Shown one piece after another: positions 1 to 6,258 of a stretch of 10,099 nucleotides of DNA. Under the pieces are notes generated by a model. The model made no database searches. It was given only the letters and a program-made list of their open reading frames with translations, and was not told the origin of the DNA. The DNA is taken from the NCBI GenBank assembly GCA_024693415.1, contig JAILKX010000084.1, positions 1 through 10,099 on the forward strand, given 5' to 3'. The position numbers and the translations under genes are program-made. Each line of letters starts with the position of its first letter. Position 1 is the first letter of the stretch. The stretch comes from Bacilli bacterium (GTDB taxonomy: Bacteria > Bacillota_I > Bacilli_A > RFN20 > CAG-826).

Positions 1-83
1 TTCAGGATGATGGGCCTCTTCGGCCTCTTTTGGATTTCCTCGAAATTGGGTGGCAAAACATTTACTACGTCTTTGTAAATCAT
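1..83 (-). CDS. 5' end of an unidentified protein gene (runs off the window)
   Basis: On the minus strand an ATG at 83-81 is preceded by AAGGAG with a 7-nt spacer, as good a ribosome binding site as any in the window. The frame stays open to the edge, giving 27 codons that begin MIYKDVVNVLPPNFEEIQKR. The fragment is soluble-looking, with prolines and alternating charge, no signal peptide and no hydrophobic segment. I do not recognise the family. The gene is divergent from the tocopherol-cyclase-like gene. The call rests on the strong ribosome binding site and open frame; the fragment is too short to say more. Confidence 0.55.
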   Translation of the reverse strand, partial: MIYKDVVNVLPPNFEEIQKRPKRPIIL

Positions 84-378
84 AAGTGCGCTCCTTGGCT
101 TCCTAATCGTTACATATTTCGGGGTGCAAAGTCTAGAAAAATCCGAAGGCAAGACAAAACATAGTTTTGACTTATCGGAAACTTTTCACGCGTGCAATCC
201 AATAGGAATTGGCGATGAGCAACGCAAATTGTTCGGACTATTAAGGAAACTAATCGAAAAAGGTCAAAAAATTATCCGCTAAATTGTTAATTTTGATTAA
301 TTTTTTATTGTGATTTCTTACCCAAAATCCTACCTAAAGGTTGGCGAAAGGAATAAAATCATCGCCGAGGCAAATCTT
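84..378. other. AT-rich divergent intergenic region, no convincing gene
   Basis: This stretch of about 295 bases separates the minus-strand gene at 1-83 from the gene at 379. It is visibly more AT-rich than its neighbours. It holds a small CCAAT/ATTGG hairpin with an AGGA loop (199-212) and a candidate promoter for the downstream gene (284-311). A plus-strand open frame runs from 79 to a TAA at 280-282. The first usable start in it is a GTG at 124 without a ribosome binding site, so I do not call it a gene. No terminator or RNA gene is visible. Confidence 0.5.
284..311 (+). promoter_or_regulatory. candidate promoter for the tocopherol-cyclase-like gene
   Basis: TTGTTA (284-289) and TATTGT (306-311) are 16 nt apart, each matching the sigma-A hexamers at 4 of 6 positions. 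They sit in a strongly AT-rich tract about 70 nt upstream of the ATG at 379. This is a moderate match, and AT-rich sequence produces such pairs by chance. Confidence 0.3.
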
Positions 379-1503
379 ATGTTCAACAAAAGCGATTTAA
401 GAAGGGATGAATGCCAGCTGTTCGGCGGTCAGGCCAAGAAGGGCTATGACTGGTGGTGGCATTCCTTTACCGCGTATAGCAAGAAGACGGGGGAGGCGCG
501 TCCGTTCTTCATCGAATTCTTCCTGTGCAACCCGAAGCTTGGCGGCGATAAGCCGGTGTTCGGCCAATTGCCGGAAAACAAAGAGAAGGGGGTTAGGCCT
601 TCCTATCTTATGGTCAACGTGGGGTTCTGGGGCGAAAACGCGACCCAGCTCCATCGCTTCTTCGGCTGGAACGAGGTCAAGATCCATTGGACCACGCCTT
701 ATTCGGTGAAGGCAGGGGACTGCTATATCGACGAAGAAACGACGCATGGGTCCATCGAATTGTCCGAAGAAGAGGTCAAAGCCCATCCCGAATACATGTG
801 TGGGTCCGGCAAGGTTTCTTGGGACCTCAAGATCGAAAAGAAGATCGCCTTCAACGTCGGATATGGGGCCGGGACCCTTTTCAGGAGCCTTCAGGCGTTT
901 GAGATGTTCTGGCACGCCGAGGGCATGAAATCCTTCTTCAGCGGAACAATCACCTGCAACGGCGAGGAATATGAGGTCCGGAAAGAGGATTGCTATGGCT
1001 ACGCCGACAAGAACTGGGGCAAGGATTTCACTTCGCCCTGGGTCTGGCTCTCCAGCAATAACCTCACCAGCAAGATCACCGGCAAAAAGCTTGAGAACAG
1101 CGTCTTCGATATCGGCGGCGGATGCCCGAAGGTTTTGTTCATCGCCTTAAAGCGCAAGCTCTTGAGCGCCTTCTACTATGAAGGGGAGTGCTACGAGTTC
1201 AATTTCTCCAAATTCTGGACCAATACGCGCACCAAATTCGATTGCAAAGAGACCGATACGCAGATCATTTGGCACGTCGAGCAGAAGACGTGGAGAAACA
1301 AGATGGTGACCGACATCACCTGCGAGAAGAAGGACATGCTTTTGATTAATTACGAAGCGCCGAACGGCAAGAAGCTTCATAACCGTCTGTGGAACGGCGG
1401 CAATGGCGTCGGCGTGATCAAGCTGTATCACAAGGGCAAACTGATAGACGAAATCGAAGCCAAAAACATCGGCTGCGAATACGGCGAATACGATAAGCAA
1501 TAG
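379..1503 (+). CDS. tocopherol cyclase-family protein (374 aa)
   Basis: Resembles the tocopherol cyclase family, named for the plant and cyanobacterial enzyme that closes the chromanol ring of vitamin E. Hallmarks seen are the aromatic N-terminal block GYDWWWHSFT (residues 22-31), FFIEFFLCNP (43-52), and the central YADKNWGKDF...SPWVWLSSNN block (208-228), which matches the family's conserved NWG...W motif. The length fits the family. I chose ATG 379 because GAGG lies 8 nt upstream and the conserved block starts soon after. An in-frame GTG at 310 has no ribosome binding site and overlaps the candidate -10. There is no signal peptide, so a cytoplasmic or membrane-associated site is inferred. 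No other prenylquinone genes are nearby, so true tocopherol cyclase activity is doubtful; a lipid-binding or lipid-modifying role is only a guess. The 67-nt gap to the lipoprotein gene has no terminator, so read-through is possible. Confidence 0.75.
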   Translation: MFNKSDLRRDECQLFGGQAKKGYDWWWHSFTAYSKKTGEARPFFIEFFLCNPKLGGDKPVFGQLPENKEKGVRPSYLMVNVGFWGENATQLHRFFGWNEVKIHWTTPYSVKAGDCYIDEETTHGSIELSEEEVKAHPEYMCGSGKVSWDLKIEKKIAFNVGYGAGTLFRSLQAFEMFWHAEGMKSFFSGTITCNGEEYEVRKEDCYGYADKNWGKDFTSPWVWLSSNNLTSKITGKKLENSVFDIGGGCPKVLFIALKRKLLSAFYYEGECYEFNFSKFWTNTRTKFDCKETDTQIIWHVEQKTWRNKMVTDITCEKKDMLLINYEAPNGKKLHNRLWNGGNGVGVIKLYHKGKLIDEIEAKNIGCEYGEYDKQ

Positions 1504-1570
1504 CCAATCCGCGCGACCCGTGTATGCGTTTTCGAGAAAATTAATAGGAAGACATATCGGAGGAACGATT

Positions 1571-2368
1571 ATGAAAAAGACGAGGCTTCTGCCATTCCTT
1601 ATCTTCCCGCTGTGCTTAGTGAGCTGCGGGGAAACCGGATATTCCGGGACCTATTCATTCCAGATGGGCAAAACCAAAGGCGCGCATCTTCTGGCCAAGA
1701 TGACCTTGACGGAAGATAGCTATTCTAACGGCAGCGCGACCGGCAAGAAGGGCACCATTTATGCGGAGGCAAAGTTCAACACGGCCGCAAAAAGTTCCGT
1801 CAGCGCATCTGAGGAATCTGAGCTTTCTTCCGAAGAAGAGATCCTTTCCTATGAAGAGGAGCTTTCCTCCGAAGAGGTGCTTTCCGAGGATTCGGCGGCC
1901 GATTCTTCCAGCGAAGAAGAAGACGTCGACTACGAATCTTTATCCGAGCCTTTGATGGAACTCTTGGCGGATGGGTTGGAGCTGCCCGTCTACTACAACG
2001 TGGGGGCCGTCGCCGCCTCTGGCAAGAACATATTTAAACTCGGTTTTTCCCTCGATTCCATTTTCGGCGAGGAGAGCGGTTTTTACATTGAGCCCGAATT
2101 CGTCGAAACCATCGTTTATTCCGAAATCGACGACAAATCCGTCTATCTGAAATTCCCCGTGTCGATGGACGACCTGACTTATCAGCTTTATTGGTATGGC
2201 TTGGACCTTGCGATCGAAAGCGGCACCTCCGACGCGGTTGAGCACGATGTGAACACCCATCCGACCGCCGAGCAGATCGCCGAGATCAACAAAACCTATC
2301 CTTCGACTCACGGCGGCAAGAAATATCGCGACTTCCACACCTTCTCTTTGTCGCTCATCAAGGAATAA
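1571..2368 (+). CDS. secreted lipoprotein with Ser/Glu-rich acidic tract (265 aa)
   Basis: The start is ATG 1571, preceded by GGAGG with a 7-nt spacer. A more upstream in-frame start (1520) would put extra residues ahead of the signal peptide. The N-terminus is a classic type II signal: MKK, a hydrophobic core, then the lipobox LVSC with lipidation Cys19. After the Cys comes a short domain beginning GYSGTYSFQMGKTKG. A low-complexity tract at residues 75-123, almost all Ser and Glu/Asp (SSEEE repeats), follows, and then a C-terminal domain of about 140 residues with beta-type periodicity. I do not recognise the family. The gene is the first of four closely spaced genes with an ABC transporter, and its 3' end carries the ribosome binding site of the next gene. 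It is therefore likely an extracytoplasmic partner or cargo sensor of that transporter. The acidic tract could be a flexible linker or bind cations; neither is shown. Confidence 0.8.
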   Translation: MKKTRLLPFLIFPLCLVSCGETGYSGTYSFQMGKTKGAHLLAKMTLTEDSYSNGSATGKKGTIYAEAKFNTAAKSSVSASEESELSSEEEILSYEEELSSEEVLSEDSAADSSSEEEDVDYESLSEPLMELLADGLELPVYYNVGAVAASGKNIFKLGFSLDSIFGEESGFYIEPEFVETIVYSEIDDKSVYLKFPVSMDDLTYQLYWYGLDLAIESGTSDAVEHDVNTHPTAEQIAEINKTYPSTHGGKKYRDFHTFSLSLIKE

Positions 2369-2371
2369 ACC

Positions 2372-3316
2372 ATGGAAGAAGTCGTCATAAACGTTGATCA
2401 TCTTACGAAAGACTATGGCTACGGCCGTGGCGTTTTCGATGTATCGATCAAAGTCCATAAAGGCGAGTGCTATGGCTATCTCGGGCCCAATGGAGCCGGC
2501 AAGTCGACCACGATCCGCCACATCATGGGCTTTTCGAAGCCCTCTAAGGGCACCATCACCTTGTTTGGCCAAGAGACATTCGGCCATACGGAAAAAATCT
2601 TGAAGCGGGTAGGCTATCTTCCTGGCGAGCCCGCTATCCCGGCTGGATTAGACGGCATGGGCTTCCTCCGCATGATGCAGGATATGCGCGGCGAAAGGAA
2701 CGATGAGAGGATGAATTACCTCCTCGACCTCTTCAAATTGAATCCGAACGTGGATGTGAAGAGCATGTCGCTTGGCGAAAAGCGCAAGCTTGCCGTCGTC
2801 GCGGCGTTCATGAACGACCCCGATGTGCTGATTCTTGACGAGCCGACATCTGGCCTTGACCCAATCATGCAGCAGGTTTTCATCCGCTTCATCGTCGAAG
2901 AGAAGAAAAGGGGTAAGACGATCCTTCTTTCCAGCCATATTTTCTCTGAGGTCGACGCGACCTGCGACACCATCTCCATCATAAAAGACGGGGTACATGT
3001 ATCGACTTTCAAGGCAAAAGAGCTAAAGCAGGGCGACGTCTCCACCTATAAAATCAGGTTCCGCGACGTCGATAGCCTCAAGAAGTTCGTCGAGTCGAAA
3101 CCCGTTTGCGAAATCGTGGATTCGAGCGAGATACGTAGGATTGCGACCGTGAAGATCAAACGCGACTCCTATCGCGCGTTCTTCTCTTCTCTGCGCGATA
3201 AGAACGTCATTGAGTTCGAAGAGAAGCCGTTCACCCTTCAGGATTACTTCATGAGCTTCTACAAAGAAGAGAAATCGTTCTCAGGACTTAGCGGTGTGGA
3301 GGGCAACAAGAAATGA
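2372..3316 (+). CDS. ABC transporter ATP-binding protein, first of a tandem pair (314 aa)
   Basis: Cytoplasmic ATPase that would power the permease encoded at 4247. Visible motifs are Walker A GPNGAGKST (38-46), signature MSLGEKRK in place of LSGGQ (132-139), Walker B LILDEP with Asp156 and Glu157, the D-loop GLD (161-163) and the switch His189 in SSHIF. The usual Q-loop Gln is replaced by Gly85 in GYLPGE. An extra C-terminal region of about 100 residues follows the ATPase fold, as in drug/lipid exporter subfamilies that pair with ABC-2 permeases. AAGGA 7 nt before ATG 2372 lies inside the end of the lipoprotein gene, only 3 nt away, so translation is probably coupled. The final TGA overlaps the next ATG by 4 nt. 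The protein is clearly paralogous to the next ATPase, so the working transporter is probably a heterodimer. The substrate cannot be read from sequence. Confidence 0.93.
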   Translation: MEEVVINVDHLTKDYGYGRGVFDVSIKVHKGECYGYLGPNGAGKSTTIRHIMGFSKPSKGTITLFGQETFGHTEKILKRVGYLPGEPAIPAGLDGMGFLRMMQDMRGERNDERMNYLLDLFKLNPNVDVKSMSLGEKRKLAVVAAFMNDPDVLILDEPTSGLDPIMQQVFIRFIVEEKKRGKTILLSSHIFSEVDATCDTISIIKDGVHVSTFKAKELKQGDVSTYKIRFRDVDSLKKFVESKPVCEIVDSSEIRRIATVKIKRDSYRAFFSSLRDKNVIEFEEKPFTLQDYFMSFYKEEKSFSGLSGVEGNKK

Positions 3317-4266
3317 GCCAAAAGACAATTGACTATATCAATGCCCTAAGCGAAAACGTCGTCATCGACATCCAGCACCTTACCAAGGATTACGGCAAGG
3401 GACGCGGCATATTCGACGTCAGCTTCAAAGTCCCAAAGGGCTGCACTTTTGGATACTGCGGCACTAACGGAGCCGGGAAAACCACGACGCTCCGCCATAT
3501 TATGGGCTTCCTTCGCCCCGATTCCGGAACGGTTCGCGTGAATGGGCTAGATCCTTATAAAAAAGGAGACATCATCAAACGGAGCATCGGTTATCTTCCT
3601 GGCGAAATTGCTTTCCCGCCGGTTGAAGACGGCTCCACGTTCCTCAAAAGCCAAGCTGAGCTTGTCGGTCTGACCGACATGAGCAAGGCCGAAAGAATCA
3701 TCAACGCCCTCCAGCTCGACCCGACGGCAAACCTGAAGAGAATGTCCAAGGGCATGAAGCAGAAAACCGCGCTCGTGGCCGCGTTTATGCATTCGCCTGA
3801 CATCATTTTGCTCGATGAGCCCACGACTGGTTTGGACCCGCTTATGAGGGAGGCCTTCATCGAGATCATCGAAGAAGAAAAGAAGAGAGGCGCCACCATA
3901 TTGATGTCGAACCATATGTTCGATGAATTGGATGAGACCTGCGATTACGTTGGCTTCATTAAGGATGGGCACCTCATCGATATCGTCGATATGAAGGAAA
4001 TCCATAACCGCCCGTATCGCGACTTCGTGATTGGCTTCACGAAAATGGAGGACTACGAAAAAGCGTTCCAAGGAGATTTCGAAGTCCTCGAAAGGGTTCC
4101 TGAATTCCAGCGGATCGTATTGCGCGCCAACAGCCACACGGCCGGCAAAATCATCGATGAGCTCTCAAAATACGAGATCTTCCAGTGCGTTGAACTCAAA
4201 TACACCTTAGAAAAATACTTCCTTGAACACTTCGGAGGAGAAAATAATGGAACAAGCGAAAACTAA
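3313..4266 (+). CDS. ABC transporter ATP-binding protein, second of a tandem pair (317 aa)
   Basis: Second ATPase of the exporter. The start is ATG 3313, overlapping the previous stop as ATGA, with GGAGGG 9 nt upstream. Motifs are Walker A GTNGAGKTT (50-58, Lys56; Thr replaces the usual Pro), signature MSKGMKQK (144-151), Walker B ILLDEP with Asp168 and Glu169, D-loop GLD and switch His201. The Q-loop position is again Gly (GYLPGE, Gly97). The N-terminal stretch VVIDIQHLTKDYG closely mirrors VVINVDHLTKDYG in the upstream ATPase, so the pair arose by duplication and then diverged, most obviously in the signature. It carries about 13 extra N-terminal residues compared with its partner. The SKGMKQK signature resembles that of YtrB-type Firmicute exporters, a family impression rather than a search result. 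Its 3' end overlaps the permease gene by 20 nt. Confidence 0.93.
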   Translation: MSQKTIDYINALSENVVIDIQHLTKDYGKGRGIFDVSFKVPKGCTFGYCGTNGAGKTTTLRHIMGFLRPDSGTVRVNGLDPYKKGDIIKRSIGYLPGEIAFPPVEDGSTFLKSQAELVGLTDMSKAERIINALQLDPTANLKRMSKGMKQKTALVAAFMHSPDIILLDEPTTGLDPLMREAFIEIIEEEKKRGATILMSNHMFDELDETCDYVGFIKDGHLIDIVDMKEIHNRPYRDFVIGFTKMEDYEKAFQGDFEVLERVPEFQRIVLRANSHTAGKIIDELSKYEIFQCVELKYTLEKYFLEHFGGENNGTSEN

Positions 4267-5227
4267 AAGAGAATCATTCATATCGATTCCGCTGCTGAAG
4301 CAGACCATCAAAGCCAATTGGATGCTTTGGCTGATGCTTACGATTGGTTCGGCGGCGATATTCTTCGTCATCAATGTCGTGGTGACCAGCAAAAACATCT
4401 TCACCAACATCAACATCGATAACGTCTCGATCTATGTGAAGGATGAAGGACTCAGCTGGTTCCAGATCCTTGGTTTGATGGAGCAGATGGGCTACTCGCT
4501 TTCGAGGATAGCCGTCATGTCGCGCGTCGATTTGAACTCCATCATCAGCGACCTCGTCTATAAGATCGCCGGCGTTCTCCTCCCCATGATTTACGTCATG
4601 ATTACCTCGAACGCCTTGATTGCGGACCAGGTATCAAGCGGGTCGTTGGCCTATGTTTTATCCACTCCGACAAGCCGTCGAAAAGTCATCAGGACGAGCT
4701 ATTTGTTCCTAATTGGTTCGCTTTTTGCAATGTATTTGGTAATTACGGGTGTTGCGCTGGGGTCCGAAACCATCGCTGGGGCGATACGCATTGCTAACGG
4801 CGGAGCTTCTAATATGTATCCAGTCAGAACCCTCTTGCTGTGCTTGTCTTCGTTCTGCGCTTTGTTCGCCCTGTCAGGCATTTGCTTCGGCGCTTCTGCC
4901 TTCTTCAATAAAACCAATTACAGCATCGCCGTCGGTGGCGGCGTCTGCGTCCTCTCCTTCCTCTGCGTCATCCTTGGCCTTTTCGGGAACACGGTGTTCG
5001 TTTCGGTCGGCGTAGGCGTTCAAGCAATGAGCGTATTCAATTACGGAACCGTCTTTACTCTGATTGACACGGATAGCATTGGGGCGTTTGCGAAGGCGCT
5101 GGCTGGCGTTGATGGCGTCACGATCTCCTACAACTGGATTTGGGAGATTGGCGTTCTGGTGGCGATTGGTATTGTCGGCGCTCTTGTTGGAAGCATCCGG
5201 TTCCTCAAAAAAGATCTGCCGCTTTAA
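4247..5227 (+). CDS. ABC-2-type transporter permease (326 aa)
   Basis: Membrane subunit of the exporter. About six transmembrane segments can be read, near residues 26-46, 103-123, 151-173, 194-216, 225-247 and 299-317. An extracellular loop of about 55 residues follows helix 1. The cytoplasmic SSGSLAYVLSTPTSRRK segment (130-146), just after helix 2, is typical of ABC-2 permeases and is a likely ATPase contact. The start is ATG 4247, with GGAGGAG 6 nt upstream; an in-frame TTG at 4223 has no such site. The gene overlaps the second ATPase gene by 20 nt, so the products are probably made in step. One permease gene with two ATPase genes suggests a permease homodimer on an ATPase heterodimer, or a second permease elsewhere. 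The gene ends the operon, followed by a hairpin at 5264-5290. Confidence 0.88.
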   Translation: MEQAKTKRESFISIPLLKQTIKANWMLWLMLTIGSAAIFFVINVVVTSKNIFTNINIDNVSIYVKDEGLSWFQILGLMEQMGYSLSRIAVMSRVDLNSIISDLVYKIAGVLLPMIYVMITSNALIADQVSSGSLAYVLSTPTSRRKVIRTSYLFLIGSLFAMYLVITGVALGSETIAGAIRIANGGASNMYPVRTLLLCLSSFCALFALSGICFGASAFFNKTNYSIAVGGGVCVLSFLCVILGLFGNTVFVSVGVGVQAMSVFNYGTVFTLIDTDSIGAFAKALAGVDGVTISYNWIWEIGVLVAIGIVGALVGSIRFLKKDLPL

Positions 5228-5240
5228 TCCATATATCCTT

Positions 5241-5252
5241 ACGCGCAAGCGT
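5241..5252. repeat. small ACGC/GCGT hairpin with GCAA tetraloop
   Basis: ACGC (5241-5244) and GCGT (5249-5252) flank GCAA, a GNRA-type stable RNA tetraloop. It lies 13 nt after the permease stop and 11 nt before the larger terminator hairpin. It could add stability to the 3' end of the operon transcript; no function is shown. Confidence 0.35.
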
Positions 5253-5263
5253 GCATATGAAAA

Positions 5264-5290
5264 GCCTCCCGTCATTGCTTGGTGGGAGGC
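5264..5290. terminator. bidirectional terminator between permease and ferritin genes
   Basis: GCCTCCC (5264-5270) pairs with GGGAGGC (5284-5290). Three more inner pairs, two of them G-U, leave a 7-nt loop. On the plus strand it is followed by TCTTTAAATATTTG, a weak U-tract. On the minus strand it is followed by TTTTC. It sits between two convergent genes and can serve both. Confidence 0.8.
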
Positions 5291-5305
5291 TCTTTAAATA
5301 TTTGT

Positions 5306-5797
5306 TTAGTCTCTGGAGGAGGCGATTTCTTTGTCGAACAGGTGAAGTCCGAGTCCGCCTTGGGCGGCGTAGAGATCATATTGTCCGAGCATGTCTTTCG
5401 CGGTGGATTCTTCCTCGAGCTGCTCGTTGACGTACCAAGACATGAAGTGGCTGGTGGAGATATCACCAACATCTTTGGCCTTGCGGTAGATGTTGAGGAT
5501 CAAGCCGGTGACAAGCGCTTCGTGCTCAACCTGGTAGGCGAGGGGCTCGCGGAGGTCTTTGTAGGTTTTTCCGGGGGCGGGGATGGCCTTCATGGAGAAG
5601 GACTCGCCGAGATCCTGAAGGAACTTGCAGAACTTATTGGCGTGTTCGACTTCCTCTTTCGCCTGGGCTGCGAACCAGGCGTGGAGGCCGTGCAGGCCCT
5701 GACCTTCGTAGTATTCCGCCATGTCGTAGTAGATGTAGGCGCTCCAGAGCTCTTTGTTGATTTGATCTTCGATGAGACCGAGTAATTCTTTATTCAT
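5306..5797 (-). CDS. ftn: ferritin, non-haem type (163 aa)
   Basis: Iron-storage protein that oxidises Fe(II) and deposits it inside a 24-subunit shell in the cytoplasm. The length matches bacterial ferritins. Ferroxidase-site residues are in place: Glu16, Glu49 and His52 in the ExxH of KEEVEH, Glu93 in EHE, and Gln126 and Glu129 in WYVNEQLEEE. Tyr23 matches the tyrosine beside the centre in the Escherichia coli protein. The missing Met haem ligand context and the WYVNEQ..EE motif point to ferritin rather than bacterioferritin. ATG 5797 has AGGAGG 9 nt upstream. The gene is single, divergent from a small membrane protein, and convergent with the permease gene. In this setting it probably keeps free iron low under oxygen or peroxide stress, next to the peroxidase and OhrR genes. 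Confidence 0.95.
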   Translation of the reverse strand: MNKELLGLIEDQINKELWSAYIYYDMAEYYEGQGLHGLHAWFAAQAKEEVEHANKFCKFLQDLGESFSMKAIPAPGKTYKDLREPLAYQVEHEALVTGLILNIYRKAKDVGDISTSHFMSWYVNEQLEEESTAKDMLGQYDLYAAQGGLGLHLFDKEIASSRD

Positions 5798-5855
5798 TAA
5801 TTGTGTCCTCCTATGGACGAAATAATTCTAACCTATTTTTGGCTTGCAGGCTTCC

Positions 5856-5861
5856 ATTATG
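5856..5861 (-). promoter_or_regulatory. weak candidate -10 for ferritin
   Basis: On the minus strand CATAAT (5 of 6 to TATAAT) lies about 60 nt before the ferritin ATG. No acceptable -35 is found 16-18 nt upstream. An alternative TAGAAT at 5829-5824 also lacks a -35. An activator, or a regulator acting at the palindrome at 5879-5894, could explain the poor -35. Confidence 0.25.
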
Positions 5862-5878
5862 CTCTCAAGAACAAACAA

Positions 5879-5894
5879 CAATTATTAATAATTG
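5879..5894. promoter_or_regulatory. perfect 16-bp palindrome, candidate operator between divergent genes
   Basis: CAATTATTAATAATTG is an exact inverted repeat, 8+8 with no spacer. It lies between the divergent ferritin and small membrane protein genes, 15 nt upstream of the candidate -35 at 5909. Its AT-rich symmetry is reminiscent of PerR, Fur or OhrR boxes but matches none of their spacings exactly. Confidence 0.4.
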
Positions 5895-5908
5895 GAAAGA
5901 AACTATTC

Positions 5909-5936
5909 TTAACAATTGGTGAACATATAGTAAAAT
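5909..5936 (+). promoter_or_regulatory. promoter of the small membrane protein gene
   Basis: TTAACA (5909-5914) and TAAAAT (5931-5936) are 16 nt apart, each 5 of 6 to the sigma-A consensus. The predicted start of transcription near 5943 falls at the ribosome binding site AAGGAGG (5943-5949). The leader would therefore be very short, about 15 nt. Confidence 0.55.
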
Positions 5937-5957
5937 TTGTTGAAGGAGGATAAACGT

Positions 5958-6185
5958 ATGATGAAGTGGTTTAACTCGCAGCCCAGGTTGATTCAATTCC
6001 TTCTTTTGATCATCCCGGTTGTGAACTGGTTCGTTGAAATCTTGGTCAGGATTTCTGCGGCCTTCGAGCACCCCATTCTTTCCAACATCATCATGGCGAT
6101 CGTTGTTATTTTCTTTGGTTTGCCGTTTGGTTGGATCGACCTCGTTTGGGTCTTGCTCTTCAAGCACATGGTCTTCTGCAAGTAA
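5958..6185 (+). CDS. small two-helix membrane protein (75 aa)
   Basis: The start is ATG 5958, with AAGGAGG 8 nt upstream. An upstream in-frame TTG at 5937 lies inside the promoter/ribosome-binding stretch and is not used. The protein has a short basic-aromatic N-terminus (MMKWFNSQPR), a helix at about 11-30 containing IIPVVNWFVEILVR, a short loop with FEHP, then a second hydrophobic helix at about 43-67 with FFGLPFGWIDLVW, and a basic tail. I do not know a named family for it. It resembles short hypothetical two-helix proteins of Firmicutes only in a general way. It is a single-gene unit with its own promoter and terminator, divergent from ferritin, which suggests possible shared control. A role in envelope stress is possible but unproven. 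Confidence 0.75.
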   Translation: MMKWFNSQPRLIQFLLLIIPVVNWFVEILVRISAAFEHPILSNIIMAIVVIFFGLPFGWIDLVWVLLFKHMVFCK

Positions 6186-6188
6186 TAG

Positions 6189-6240
6189 AAAATCACCGTC
6201 TATCAGCTTTTTAGCCGAAAAACGGTGATTTTTTATTTTT
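6189..6240. terminator. bidirectional terminator between small membrane protein and ohrR
   Basis: AAAATCACCGT (6189-6199) pairs perfectly over 11 bp with ACGGTGATTTT (6222-6232), around a 22-nt loop that contains a minor GCT/AGC stem. TTTTATTTTT follows on the plus strand, and TTTTC on the minus strand. It lies between two convergent units and suits both. Confidence 0.88.
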
Positions 6241-6258
6241 CTTGAGACAGCAAAGAGA

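Noticed and set aside
310..378. GTG at 310 as the start of the tocopherol-cyclase-like gene
   Set aside because: It has no ribosome binding site, overlaps the candidate -10 and adds 23 residues ahead of the usual family start. ATG 379 has GAGG at a suitable distance.
397..915. 172-codon minus-strand open frame inside the tocopherol-cyclase-like gene
   Set aside because: It is an antisense shadow; the plus-strand protein carries the conserved motifs. The similar long minus frames at 1940-2587 and 3547-4137 are rejected for the same reason.
1520..1570. Start at 1520 for the lipoprotein
   Set aside because: It would bury the signal peptide behind 17 extra residues. ATG 1571 has GGAGG 7 nt upstream and begins MKK plus a hydrophobic core.
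1504..1570. Promoter directly before the lipoprotein gene
   Set aside because: No pair of hexamers with acceptable matches and spacing was found in the 67-nt gap; read-through from the upstream gene is equally likely.
4223..4246. TTG at 4223 as the permease start
   Set aside because: No ribosome binding site. GGAGGAG lies just before ATG 4247.
5279..5785. 168-codon plus-strand open frame opposite ferritin
   Set aside because: It is a shadow of the ferritin gene, whose protein has all ferroxidase residues. The opposite frame has a biased composition and no family resemblance.
5937..5957. TTG at 5937 as the small membrane protein start
   Set aside because: It lies at the promoter and codes through the ribosome binding site; ATG 5958 is ideally spaced.
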